Positions 43,985 to 55,439 of a DNA stretch of 64,000 nt are shown in pieces. Made by a program: the position numbers and the translations under genes. Below the pieces are notes generated by a model that searched no databases, was not told the origin of the DNA, and saw nothing but the letters and a program-made list of their open reading frames with translations. The stretch's first letter is position 1. Every line of letters starts with the position of its first letter. This DNA comes from Neoceratodus forsteri (Eukaryota; Chordata; Ceratodontiformes; Ceratodontidae): contig CM028136.1 in NCBI GenBank assembly GCA_016271365.2, positions 472,252,001 through 472,316,000 on the forward strand. Direction: 5' to 3'.

Positions 43985-45665
43985 AACATAGGAACACAGG
44001 TAATACAGACAGGATGGAGTGTAATGCCCATCTGGCCTGTCTGGCAAATTATTCACTGATAAAGTCCTTCAAACCTTCCCTCTTTTAGGAAGTTGTCCAA
44101 CATGTATTTAAAGATATTCAGAGTCTCGCTGGTGATTACTGCCTCAGGCAAACTGTTCCAAAGATGGACTACCCTCTGAGTGAACCGACTTCTTCTCTTT
44201 ACAGACTTAAAATGCTTAGGCTGCAGCTGGAATTTATGCCCTCTTGTTTCTCTACTGAATGTCCTTAGTTACAAATACAATTTCTAAAATCTTCACTTTT
44301 TAAGGCAATATACACTGTAATAAGTCCCCTCGTAGTCTTCTGTCTCCAAAGAAAACAAACCCAGACTACTTAATCTCTGCCTGTATGACTGATTTTTCAA
44401 ACCTTTCACCATTTTTGTAGCTCTCCTCTGGACCCCATCTAGTTTTTGGATGTTCATCCCACCATTTTATGGTGACCAGAACTGGCCACAGTATTCCAAA
44501 TGTGGCCTCATGAAAGCCCTGCACCTTGGCAACACAACATCTCTACTTCAGCTCTTCTGTATTCTTCCTAAAGCATCCAAATATCCTGTTACATCTAGTG
44601 ACAGACTCATTTACAATTTTTCATAAATTTTAGCTTGTCTGGTATAGTTATCCCCAGATCCCTTTCACTTTTAGTGACTCTGAGGACTGTATTTCCTAAT
44701 CTATATTCTTCATTACTATTTTGATGGCACAAGTGCATTACCACACACTTATCTGGATTAAAATTCATGTTGTGCTTAATTGACCATTCAAGTAGTTCAT
44801 CCAGTTCACACTGCAATGACCTAACCTGTTCCTCTGTATCCACCATATGTCCTAGCTTTGTATCATCAGCAAATTTAGATAACCAACCCCTTCTGTCTAT
44901 TTTCATATGTGGTACATAAATGTTGTACAGGTTGGTCCCAGCACTGGTGCTTGTGGGATCCCACTAGTCACCTCCATTCTCCCAGAATCTTGCCCTTTCT
45001 TTCGGCCAAGATCTTGTCCATGCTATAATCTTGCTATTAATTCCTATGTTTTCCAGGCATTTGATTAGTTCTGTATGTGGCACAGTATCAAACATCTTTC
45101 TGAAATCTAGAGAGACCACATCCATTGATTTTTCCCTCATCAGTTCTAGGCTTACCCTTTCAAAAAGCTAATTAAATTTGTTAGATAAGACCTCCCTTTC
45201 CTGAAGCCATGCTGAGTTTTATCCCCTAGGCCATTACTAGTCAGATGTTCTTCCTCTATACCTCTTATAATAGTCTCAATAATTTTCCCTAAGGTTTATT
45301 GGCCTGCAATTTCCTTTATCAGCCCTGCTCCCTTTATTATATAAGGAGATGAAAATAGATGATCTTCACACGTCCAGTGTTTCACCTGTTTCCAGTGATT
45401 TATTAAAAAGCCAAGTAACCAGTCCCTTGACTGTATTTGCTAAATCTTTTAGTAATCTTGGGTGTATCCCATCGGGTCCCTGAGAATTGTTTATGTCTAA
45501 ATTATTCAAAGCCTTGTACACCTGATCTGTAATCAATGGTGTTAGGTCCTGATTTTCAATTTCCAACATATTTAACTCAGAAGGTTGATATACAGAGTCA
45601 AAAATGTACTTAAATACATATTCTACTTCTGTGTTGTTATCTATCCTATTATTCCCTTATATTAA
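43985..45665 (-). pseudogene. CR1/L3-like LINE fragment, RT to 3' end
   Basis: Minus strand from right to left: LEIENQDLTPLITDQVYKAL and NNSQGPDGIHPRLLKDLAN (45569-45420), a motif A region near 45100, motif C FADDTKLGHM (Asp-Asp codons at 44862-44867), NFNPDKCVVMHL (near 44740-44775), TKSERDLGITI, then decayed thumb sequence and a 3' UTR ending near 43985. The AT content and wording resemble the element at 16113-19616 more than the G-rich CR1 copies. Confidence 0.75.
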
Positions 45666-45734
45666 GGGTCCCATCATCTTATGCCCTCCTCTTTGTTTTG
45701 AAAGATGTGCCAGTTAAATTGACAGATGCCCAAC

Positions 45735-46345
45735 AACTTGACATTTCACAGAAACAAAGACACATAGACAATGATGGCCAAAAAAGTCCAGGGGTCCATC
45801 CAGTCTGCTCGACTTTCCTATTTAACCCTGGACTTACTGTCCCTCCAGAGTCCTAGCCCTCCCCATCCGTCCCCCATTCTCCTCCCAGTATCTGCCACCA
45901 TAAGCTCCCACTATACCTTAGACTCTGCCCCAACTGTGCTTGATCACCAACAGTTTTAGCACCATCACTTCTGCTGAAAGACTGTTCCATGAATACACCA
46001 CCATTGCTGTAAAATAACACTTCCTCATGTCCCTACTGAACCTCCCTCTTATCATTTGGCACTCAAGTCCATGTGACTGCAAACTAGTATTTAAGGTAAA
46101 TAGTTCTTCACATTTCATCTTGTTCATTCTGTTCAGGAACTTGATGGTCTCTATCATATCTCCCCTCTCTTTTCTGGTCTCCAGCAAGTACCTGTCCAGC
46201 TCCTTGAGGCACTCCTCATAGTTCCTGGCCTGCTAACCCTGAATCATTTTTGTTACCCTATGCTGCATTGTCTGCAGTCTATCCCTAACCTTCCTGAGGT
46301 GAGGACTCCAGGACTTGGTACAGTACTCCAGGTGTGGCCTCACAA
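45735..46345 (-). pseudogene. CR1 3' fragment
   Basis: The minus strand encodes the C-terminal part of ORF2: RPHLEYCTKSWSPHLRK, RVTKMIQG, YEECLKELDRYLLETRKERG, DMIETIKFLNRMNK, CYFTAMVVYSWNSLSAEVMV. The 3' UTR, ending near 45735, contains GCAGACTGGATGGACCCCTG on the minus strand. Confidence 0.8.
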
Positions 46346-46754
46346 AGGATCTATATCAAGGATTTCAGGTAGCACTGATGCTTCTACTGTGTGTGATTAG
46401 TCCATTCCCAGATCACAACTGGAAATGAGCCCTTTTTCAACTCTGTTGGCTCACCTGGTAAAAAATATTTCAAATGAAGAAATAATTAAGTGGCTATGTA
46501 CTATATATAATCCGCTCCTTAAAGTGACAACATTATTGTGAACAAATTTCTTCAACGCGATAGATTTTCAGCTCTGAATAATTGCAGTACTCAATCATTT
46601 CCTCAATATTTAATACAAGACTGATAATGTGCAGGAGCAAGAAGAAAGTACAGAGTACAGACAAGATCAGTTTACCAAAATTACAACAACGTTACTAAAA
46701 ATGGTGGCCAATTAGTAAACATAGTTGGTTAAAAGGAAAAAGCAGCAAGTACAG
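46346..46754. other. Unassigned sequence
   Basis: About 400 bases between two CR1 fragments in opposite orientation. No motif seen. Confidence 0.5.
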
Positions 46755-47214
46755 GTATAAGGGACTGCACCAGAAGCCCTATGAGGACAGACTTAAGGAC
46801 CTTAATATCTATTCACTGGAGGAAAGAAGGGAGAGAGGAGATATGTTAGAGACTTTCAAGTACCATAGGGGAATAAACAGGGTACTAGTGGAAAGCATAT
46901 TTCAGAGAAAACTCTGCACAAGAACAAGGGGGCATGATAAGAGGCTGAAGGGTTGAAGGCTCAGGGGTAATGTTAGGAAGTACTTTTTCACTGAAAGGGT
47001 GGTGGAGCCATGAAACAGCTTTCCAGCAGAAGTGGTGGGGGTGAAAACAATACAGGGGTTCAAGAGTGCATGGGATAGACATAAGGGTAACCTGGAGATG
47101 TGCAGAGCAGGAGAGCCACAGATCAAATAGTATCTAGGGTTGCAGCAGTGAGCAGAGAAATGGGCAGATAGATGGGCCATATGGTCCTTATCTGCCAATA
47201 GATTCTATTTTTCT
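46755..47214 (+). pseudogene. CR1 3' fragment
   Basis: The plus strand begins with GGGACTGCACCAGAAGCCCT and continues through the C-terminal block (GNVRKYFFTERVVEP-like near 46970-47010) to a 3' UTR with GATGGGCCATATGGTCCTTA and a TTCTATTTTTCT end at 47214. Same subfamily as copy 2. Confidence 0.75.
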
Positions 47215-47414
47215 AAGGTGAAAGGTGAAAGAAAGGATTTTTCACCAATTTTGAAAAGTCCTAATGTAATGAAAAAAATATAATTATCAGATTAGTACAT
47301 ATTGAAGCATTAGTAAAGGCCAAATGCAGTGCTCTACGTGAAGTTGAATCAATGTAAGGAGGACAAAGAAGAATGGAAAACAGATAGATACAAGCACAGA
47401 GACAGGAGGACTGG

Positions 47415-47600
47415 GGATCTTTATTTATTTTATCTGTTTATTATTTTTGTTGTCCAGGTAGGTACGCTGGAGAAACATGCCACACATTGTCAGGTGTGAC
47501 CCAAGGAATACACTTAGCAATGCACAGTACAGCAGTGGTACAAAATGCACAAACTAAGAAGCATAACAACATTTTACTGTATACTGTACATTTTACAATA
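47415..47600 (-). mobile_element. LINE 3' end, minus strand
   Basis: TTTATTTATTTTATCTGTTT then TTGTTGTCCAGGTAGGTACG is the reverse complement of the 3' terminus type seen at 51430-51495 and 47797-48000. Only UTR is present. The inner boundary is estimated. Confidence 0.55.
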
Positions 47601-47796
47601 AACAACATGTTCTATCCAAAGCATGCACATACAGTTTGGGCTCATAGAAATTCTCTTTGCTTGACCTTAAAGTGGACAGTAATTTATATGGGGACTCATT
47701 CCAGATTCTTTTGGTGGTAACCCTAAAGGAATTTTCTCTCATTATAGTTTTTGCAAAAAGGATCTACAAAAGCATCCTGTTTTGTGACTGGGAGTT

Positions 47797-48000
47797 AAAA
47801 TTTTATTTATTTATTTATTTAGCTTTTGTTAACCAGGTAAGTACACTAGACAAAACATTGCCTATTTTCAGGTACGACCCGGGAAAGTACAGGAAATTAC
47901 ATACTTACACACTTAGGACAACATGGTACATAATTATGGAAAGATTACAAGTCATAAGACAACAAGGTACAAGTTAGGAAAAACAACTCTCATGTCACAT
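47797..48000 (-). mobile_element. LINE or SINE 3' end, minus strand
   Basis: TTTATTTATTTATTTAGCTT followed by TTGTTAACCAGGTAAGTACA and TATTTTCAGGTACGACCCGG matches the reverse complement of the LINE 3' terminus near 51495 and the tail of the SINE at 17412-17648. It shares a parallel order of motifs with 47415-47600. Confidence 0.6.
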
Positions 48001-48246
48001 GCGAACATCTTAATTTAGAATACACAAAGTACAAAATGGCTTTGATATGGTAGATCGCGTATCACTTAGGCAGGCTGGTCCCTTACTGTGAAATTACTAA
48101 TGTTCAAAAGAAAAATTTATTTTTAGACTGAGAAGAGAGCCACTGTAGTTTACTTTAGACAGTGTGAATGGGGCTCTATCAACAAAGAACCCAATTCTAA
48201 AGAGTTAGATTTCAAACTCCCAGTGGACAATTCCACATGCACCACC

Positions 48247-48632
48247 AAAAGGCCCAGGGCTGGATTTTAAAGCATGGTGCAGCGTTTGCATCAAGCTCTG
48301 CACCACCACACTTAGGCACTGGCAGTGTACCAAACTCCTTCACTGCAACTGCACCTGATATTACAATCTCAGGCATAGTTGCAACAGTTTCCTTGATTTA
48401 TGGCAGCTTGTGTCACATATCTGGTGCAAGCTCCATAGGAAAAAAAGGACCCTGGGATTGCCGCAAGCTAGACCACAAAATGTTGGTCTAACTTGAGGCA
48501 GTTGTTGCACAGGATAGAAAATCCAGATCACTGGCTGGGAGAATGTCACAGGCCCCATGCACCATGGATATGTTTGACACACCCCAGGCTTGCGACATTT
48601 GGGGCCATCTGAAAGTCTGCCCCCTTGTGTCT
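48247..48632. mobile_element. Possible short inverted-repeat element
   Basis: The left side reads GGGCTGGATTTTAAAGC. The right side, reverse complemented, reads GGGGCAGACTTTCAGATGG. The interior has TTTGCATCAAGC-like motifs as in the element at 31977-34425. The match is partial. Confidence 0.35.
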
Positions 48633-49496
48633 AAGGACGAAAGAAGTGAGACAGAGCCAAGTCTGGTTCAGCTTTGAGTTGAAACCTGAAAATTTAGTTT
48701 TACTTCACCAATTCAGCTGAACCAATTTGGCTCCAAGTAACACAATTGGAATTGTGCAAAGCAGACTACAAATGGGGTCAATAAGGTCAGCAATGAATAT
48801 GAATTATAATAGGATAATTGTGTCAGGTGCTGTCGGCATTTATGTGGTTTAGATTTCTGTTTATGGTATTGTGACAGTCTACAAAACCCACTAAGACCAC
48901 CACAGCCCATTGGGAGCTACACGAATAGTTACTATTGATTGCTGATCTCGATGCATATTCCTCCGTCATCTCTGTGTTACTTTCATCCCAATTACTATGT
49001 TCCATTTGGAACCATTGATAAAATTATATAATAATACCCCAAAACAAAAACAAATTATGCATCGCAAAACAAACAAAAAAAAAGAAATAAAAAGACGTTA
49101 TATGTTGGGCATTATAACCCTTCACAAGACTGTACATTTATGAATGTATTTTTCTTTGATTTTTCTTTTTGTATATTTTAACTGCTATGATGACTCAGTA
49201 AATTACTGGTGGTGTCATCACTTGCTTATCCAACATCATCATCATCATCATATTAATTCTTGCCCCTACCAGTAATGTCACCATGGCTACCACCACCACC
49301 ACCAGCCTTGCCTTGATGGGCTGCTGTAGAAGATTGTAAATGATGGCATATGTGGTGCTTAACTAGATTCACTATGGAAATGGTCATACTATGGGTTGCT
49401 GATTCAATACTAAATCAGTATCTCTCCCGCACCTTCTTCAGAATAGCATCCAGCTGCATGCATACTGCCCCATACATGCTGGGAAGAATGTGATGT
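48633..49496. other. Unassigned, with trinucleotide microsatellites
   Basis: An ATC run lies at about 49231-49252 and a CCA run at about 49287-49302. A C-to-A-rich tract (AAACAAACAAAAAAAAAGAA) occurs near 49066-49088. No coding motif. Confidence 0.6.
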
Positions 49497-49822
49497 GAAA
49501 ATGTGATTCGAAAAAACATTACAATTCTTGACTTCACCTTTCTCACCTCATTTTATATGAACTGGTTATATATAGATTCAAGAAAACATGATGCAATGAA
49601 ACATAATTTGAGAAAATGTAATTCAGAAAATGTGACTTGTCAGCTTTGCTTTTCTCACACCATTTTACAGGATGTGTCTATATTATATTCAAGATAGTGT
49701 GTTTTGAGAAAAGGTCATTTGAGCAAACATGATTTGAAAAAATGTAATTCAATAAAACTTGATGCTAGAAAATGTGATTGGTCTTCACTTTGCCTTTCTC
49801 ATCTCATTTTATGTGATGAGAA
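49497..49822. repeat. Three tandem ~130-base AT-rich units
   Basis: Units start with GAAAATGTGATT or close variants at about 49497, 49626 and 49768. Each then carries a CTTTxxCCTTTCTCA block and a CATTTTATxxGA block. Inside, shorter motifs (AACATGATxxxAA, AAAATGTAATTCA) recur. Probably the interior of a non-autonomous element. Confidence 0.75.
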
Positions 49823-50149
49823 AACAGAGGCTAGTGATAACTTGAGATGACTCTTAAAATGCAGGCACTTGAGCAAGGAAAAGGATGAGATCGGTGTGCT
49901 TCTGGATTGCTCAGGGTAGTTTCTTCATCAGACGAACATGATGACTGTCTGGGAAAGCTGCTTGCAGTGGAAGTGGAACCATCAGACTTCTGAGGACTAA
50001 TGAACCATGATTTTTTTCTTTGCCATACTTTCAAGTGCCTAGCCCTAGTCCTTCTCCCATCCATAGCCCTTACCCCACCACTATGACCACCTCCAGCATT
50101 CAAAGAACTATTACTTGATGGAACTAGCATGATAGACCATCTTCCTGCA
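49823..50149. other. Unassigned sequence
   Basis: A 99-codon minus-strand frame (50130-49831) is Ser- and Arg-rich and shows no motif. Nothing else recognised. Confidence 0.5.
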
Positions 50150-51495
50150 TCTTTCCTCTACCAACATCCCTTTCTCCTCCAGTTCTTTTCCTTGTGATTT
50201 CTCGACCTGGTTGATCATGATGAACTATCCCACAAACTTTTTCAAACTCAGCTTCGGATCCCCTACTCTTGTCTGATTTAAGGACTACTTGAACCACAGG
50301 AAGCAGATGGTAAAAATTGACAATGTGGTCACTAGGGTTAATGTAATCCACAGTGGGGTCTCTCAAGGTTCCATTTTGAGGCCTCTTGTTTTTCATTTTC
50401 ATTAATAAGTTGCCGATGGTATGCAAACCTGTGCACTCTTTTATACGCAGATGATGAAGTGTTTTATACCCACAGTAATGATATCACCAAAATCAATCAT
50501 GAATTGGGCAATAGTTTCAAAAACATAAAAGGAATGGTTCATTAAAGAAAAAATGGTCCTTATCCTCCCAAAAACCCCAATCAGTGTTGTTCAGTACCAT
50601 CCATAGTTTGAAAAAATTGGTCCCACAAATTTGTATTAAAGCAGAAAATGGCACTTGTTTGGAAAAAATCAGCTGCTTCAAGTACCTGGTAGTACACTTG
50701 GACTCTACTCTTCCCTTTGACATTCATAGTCAAAATACATTAACCTGCTTCACCAAAAACTTGGCTCTCTGTATAGAATTTGTAACTATTTAAAGCCTGA
50801 AACTAGAATAAGACTAGTCCAGGCAAAGCTGCTCCCCATGCTAGAGTATGGATCACTGATCACTGACTCTGCTAATAAAACAGTGTTGCAGAAGAAGCAT
50901 AGTCTGTACTGCTAAGCTGCCAGATTTGCATCTGGTAGTGACAATAAAATACATCATTGCCTTTCTCTAAACACTTTAAATTGCTTAACACCAGAACTCA
51001 AATCCAACCTGATATTGGCCAGATTTATTAAAAAAAACTATACTGACAAATGCTCCACTTACTTAGCTAACCAGCTCATGCTTGCTAATATGCCTATTTG
51101 CTCAATTTTAAAACATAACATCAAAATTCTGCAGTTTTGCACAAACTTGGGACATGGCTCTTCTAGTTATCATGCCTTCTCACTCTGGAACTCAATTGTT
51201 CCCCCTATTAACAAATCACTAACTGTTCCTGCCTTTGCAAGGAATTTGAAAGACTTTTACTCTACACTCAATGTTTATGATTGTTATGGGTAATCCCCCT
51301 ATGTAGTATCCTACCTGCAAATGTATGTATCGCATTGTATGTATCAATTATTGTAAATGCACTGTCTGTATCAGTTATTGTAAAATCTACTTCGGATGGC
51401 TGTGCTCTATCACCCAGGTCATGCCTGAATAAGGCATCTATTTGCCAGTGTACTTACCCGGTCACCAAAATGAAAATAAACTAATAAATAAATAT
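50150..51495 (+). pseudogene. LINE ORF2 fragment (RT to C terminus) with 3' UTR
   Basis: Plus-strand blocks: GVSQGSILRPL near 50350-50385, LFYADDEVFYT with intact YADD (50444-50455), a stop-interrupted palm-thumb region, and an open C-terminal frame at 51015-51293 containing FIKKNYTDKC, HAFSLWNSIVPPINKS, ARNLKDFYSTL. The UTR ends TACTTACCCGGTCACCAAAA then AATAAATAAATA at 51495. This is a Jockey-superfamily LINE, Rex1/L2-like by feel. Its 3' terminus is shared by the SINE at 17412-17648. Confidence 0.75.
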
Positions 51496-52076
51496 ATGAC
51501 ATGACCACAGATGCTCCCCCCCCACATACACACATATCACACTTTCTATGTGATCACACACCCTCCCTATTATGTTCACATTGCCACTGGGCCTGATTTT
51601 CAAATGGTTATGTTTGATGCAAGGTGCCTGCCCCACAGGTGTATGATGCAAGTGGCTTCTTGCATCAAACTTTGTGGCAATCCTGATTTTTGAACATGGG
51701 CTGCATCACAATAGGGATGCCTTGCACCCCAGCCGCCCTGCACTACCCTTGTGACAGAAGCACCTGTGCACCAAAATGTTAAATTAATTTGTCCTGCTCC
51801 TCCTGCCTTAGTGGAGTGCAAAAATATGCATTTCTGTGCCTCTACACCAGCAGTACTCAGGAAAAAAAATGTTTAATACATCTATAAAACTTCCCCATGC
51901 ACCTTTCTCAGTCTGCAAAATTCACTATACACTGCTCTGCTGATGTAAGGTCTGCAGCTGCCAGTGCAAGCTCACACTATGCACTCTATCATGTACTCTG
52001 CAGAATGATCTCACTAGTCTGTCTGTCAGAATCTGTAGTTAAATGCAGTGATGATTAGGTAACTGGAATAATAATT
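51496..52076. other. Unassigned, with a TIR-like left end at 51592
   Basis: GGGCCTGATTTTCAAATGG at about 51592-51610 followed by TTTGATGCAAGGTGCCTGCC matches the start of the element at 31977. No matching right end was found. CTTGCATC/GATGCAAG motifs occur to about 51720. Confidence 0.5.
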
Positions 52077-52190
52077 GAAAGGCTATGCCTGTAGTTCAAT
52101 GGGGTAACCAACCAGCCATGTTCCCTTCCTGAGCTATAAAAGCTGTTCCTCCCAGCCTCCTTCTGAAGCACTTTTTATTTGCCATCTGGA
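52077..52190 (+). repeat. TATA-bearing repeat, copy 1
   Basis: GGCTATGCCTGTAGTTCAAT then GAGCTATAAAAGCTGTTCCT then CCTTCTGAAGCACTTTTTAT recurs with few changes at 54752-54870. The TATAAAA box followed about 25 bases later by a conserved segment could be a promoter in an LTR or similar element. Confidence 0.7.
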
Positions 52191-54554
52191 GGCTCTGTCA
52201 GTCTGTCTTCTCCCTTTGGGACTGCTGGGGCTCTGCCCCCTTCCCCCCAGCATTGCTTGTGCATTGGGCTCTGCATGGTTTGTGCTGGACTTCTGTTTGT
52301 TGTGCTTCTCCTGCTTTTGGTTAGTATTGCTTTGCCTCCGGCTGCTACATGCTTCCTTGTGTGCTTGTTTCCTTCTACATCTGTACTTGTGTTTGCTTTT
52401 GTTTGTTTCTTTTGGGCTTTTCCAGTTTTCTACTGCCCTGTGTATACACTGCTTATTTGTGCTTCAGTGTACATACTGTTATTTCCTTACCTTAGCTGCC
52501 CTGTGCCTGTGCTCTCAGGCTTCCATTTACTCACCATATTTTGCAAGCCCTCAGTCAACTGCATTGTTATGTATGCTTCAGCTCACAATGTTGTTTCCCT
52601 GCCTGCTGTCTCCTGTGTTTTCCACCATAATTATTTGCACATGCTCTTAATAATCCCTGTTGTGCTATGTGTGTTCAACAGCTCTGTTCTTAATTCACTC
52701 AGTTTTACCTCCACTCAACCAACTCCTGCATTGCTATACTGACAATTTAAGCTATTACATTAGCGGCCTGGTTTCATTGTGCTCTGCTTGTGGCTCCCTG
52801 TTATTCCTATGGCAGGGGACCATGACACCACAGTCCCCTATGGCAGGGGACTGTGGTGTCATGGTGAGGCATCATGGCTCTAGGTAGCAGGAGCATGTTT
52901 TATGTAAATTATATGAATTACCCTGCTCCTTGCTGTTCCTTGCCCACATGGCTTTTCAGTTATCCATGCATAAATACATAATCCTCACAGCCTTCATAGC
53001 TTTCTAGATTTTCATTGCATCACATTACTGCATTGCAAATGCTCTTTACCGTAACAACCTAACTCCACCTTAATGGCATCTACCGTAGTCATGTCACTCA
53101 TATCAATTCACTATTCATGCTGAAACCATAACGATCAGCTGCTAAACCTCATCAATTCATTATGCTAAACCTCACTGATTCAATTCTGGCATCTCAGCCT
53201 GACTATCTAAACACTTACCTTTTATGTGTCCATTAATTTGGTTTTCTTAATAGAAGTGGTTGGCTTGCTTTTCGCTGGCTGCTACCACTATCAACCTCTG
53301 AATGCTGGTTGGCACTATAGCCTCCTACCTTACCCAGTCTGCCTGGCTTTGCCCAGCCTCCTTTTCACTAACACCACTGGCTTCGACCGGCCTTCTAGTC
53401 AATAACGTTCTACCTAATCTGCAGCCACTGGCTTTGTCCCCTTCTCTTCTTCAATAACCTGTGATATAATCTACAGCCACTGGCTTTTCTGGCCTCCTCC
53501 TATCTAGCACATTGAAGTTGATTCATGTTCTCACTCACAGTTTGAGGCATGCCAACCATGATCATTACCTTTTCTGGCTCAGGGCTTGCCCCATAGCTGA
53601 TGGCCTCACTCTGCACCCACAAAGTCTGTATCTTGAGCATGTGAAACTCGGGGCAGGGTCCTTTTCATCTGGCCCATAGTGGGGATGTTCTCACTCTGGG
53701 TGGAGCTTCAGTCATCTGACTCATTGGTGGCACCTCTTGATGTAGAATTTAAGACTTCAGCTGCCAAGAGGGTGGGGCCCTCTAGCCCAAGAGTGCTCCT
53801 TTAGCTAAGGCTTCACCATGGTACCTTCAAAAGCTATTCTTCCTATGACTGCCATCAGTTCACCTGGTCTCCTTGACCTACCCTTTCCTGCCCAGCTCAA
53901 TTCTCAAATGGTCCTCGGGGAAGCCGCTAGATGTCTACCTCCACCTTAGCTCTCCCACGTGGAGGCCAGGTGAGTGCCTTCCAGTGGTCATTGCTCTCCT
54001 CCTCCTCCTCCTCCTACCTTGGGTGAGGGCCCCCTATATGGGAATCCTTCCTATAAAGGAGTCTCCCATGCTGCAGAGCTATCTTCGCAGCCACCCATGG
54101 TATTTCCCGTAGAGGGATAGAACAAGAGCCTTCCTCTAAATTGAAATATCCCCTAAAACTGAGTTTCCAAATTGCAGCAGCCAAGTGATCACTAAATAAA
54201 CTACTAATAGCCTGAAGGGAAGGTGACCTAGGCTTTCGATCCTCAGAGGTTTCTTCCTTTTAAAATGTTTTCTTCCTTCCCTCCATGCCAAAGGTCATAA
54301 TATGTTTTAGTTGTTTATAGTATATTTCCTAATTTCCTTAGGTAGGTTTCCCCTGTTGGTTGGAGATGGGTGGTGGCTTTACTCGCCATTCTTTCTCTCC
54401 TTAGGAAGCTTCCTGATGTCATCAGTGCAATCCATTTTATCAGTGCAATACTGACAACCATGCATCTCATTTGTGGTTCATCAAGCTCTCTTGTTGCTCT
54501 CAGTCTGCTTCTCTAGCTCATAGTTAAGGTTTATTGCTCAATGCTCTTTTTGGA
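52191..54554. other. Unassigned, C/T-rich
   Basis: A 187-codon plus frame (52179-52742) starts at TTG and is extremely Leu/Cys/Val/Phe-rich because of C/T-rich DNA; I do not take it as a gene. Between 53280 and 53500 the phrase CCACTGGCTTT recurs with GGCCTxCT. No integrase, protease or RT motif was found. Confidence 0.5.
52820..52864. repeat. Perfect 19-bp hairpin
   Basis: CCATGACACCACAGTCCCC (52820-52838), loop TATGGCA, and GGGGACTGTGGTGTCATGG (52846-52864). All 19 pairs are perfect. CTATGGCAGGGGAC also occurs directly before and within it. Confidence 0.95.
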
Positions 54555-55098
54555 GCTCCTTCCTAAGGTTCCTTTAGCCAAGGGAATCTTTTCCATGGCA
54601 CCTCCAGGGATGGAACCCTTTTTGAGGGTTCCTTGTCTTCGGTACCCTTACAGGGTGATAATTCTTTGTGGAACAAAGAGTGTGAATGGCCAAAGAGTTA
54701 TCACAGTTGCACAAACGTAACACTACCTAGGTTGTGTAGGCCCATTGAATTAAAAGGCTATGCCTGTAGTTCAATGGGGTGAGCAATCAGTCATGCTCCC
54801 TTCCTGAGCTATGTAAGCAGTTCCTCACAGTCTCCTTCTGAAGCACTTTTTCTTTGCCCCACCATCCTCCCCCTCCACTGGCATGCCTCTCTCCTCAGGG
54901 GGCTCCTTCCTAAAGTAGCTTTAGCCAAGAGAATCTTTCCCGTGGCACCTCTAGGGATGGAACCCACTTTGAGGGTTCCTTGCCTTTGGTACCCCTACAG
55001 GGTGGTAATTACCCATGGAATATAGAGTGTGAATGGCCAGTTATTATAATAACTGCACAAGCATAACACTACTCTGATTGCGTAGGCCCACTGAATGC
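54555..55098. repeat. Tandem duplication, ~347-base period
   Basis: GCTCCTTCCTAA begins at 54555 and 54902, and TGTAGGCCCATTGAAT / CGTAGGCCCACTGAAT end the shared part near 54750 and 55096. The shared 200 bases are about 85-90 percent alike by eye. The spacer between them contains copy 2 of the TATA-bearing repeat. Confidence 0.85.
54752..54870 (+). repeat. TATA-bearing repeat, copy 2
   Basis: It matches 52077-52190 but the TATA box is altered (GAGCTATGTAAGCAG). CCCATTGAA just before it (54741-54749) and TTCAATGGG inside it (54770-54778) form a 9-bp inverted pair. Confidence 0.7.
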
Positions 55099-55439
55099 AT
55101 GATTCTGGGATTATTTTTAAAGTTCTATCAACAACAGTCATTCTTTTTCAATGTGAAATGAGCTCATTCAGTAGCCAGGTCCTTCTCTTATGAAAGAGAT
55201 CAAGAAATGGCATTGAGATGTGTGTAGTTTGAGGAGTTCTCATTCTTTAGCATTGCACATAGGCTGCTGCTGGTTATATTGTATGGCTTGCCAACAATTT
55301 GGACAACTTAATTTGTGCTCCCTGTGAAAAGTGCTGTATCATGACGTTGAAGTACCAAATTGGTGAAGAAAAGCCAAGTTCCTTTAGACCTGCTTCACTA
55401 GTGTCCAAATTGCCAGATTCCAGCATATTTACCAAATGT
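55099..55439. other. Unassigned sequence
   Basis: No motif recognised in about 340 bases. Confidence 0.5.

Noticed and set aside
49831..50130. 99-codon Ser/Arg-rich minus-strand frame
   Set aside because: No motif, no supporting context, and composition-driven; could not be tied to any gene.
52179..52742. 187-codon plus-strand open frame rich in Leu, Cys, Val and Phe, looking like a membrane protein
   Set aside because: It starts at TTG, lies in C/T-rich DNA where stops are rare, has a rival overlapping frame of the same character, and shows no motif.
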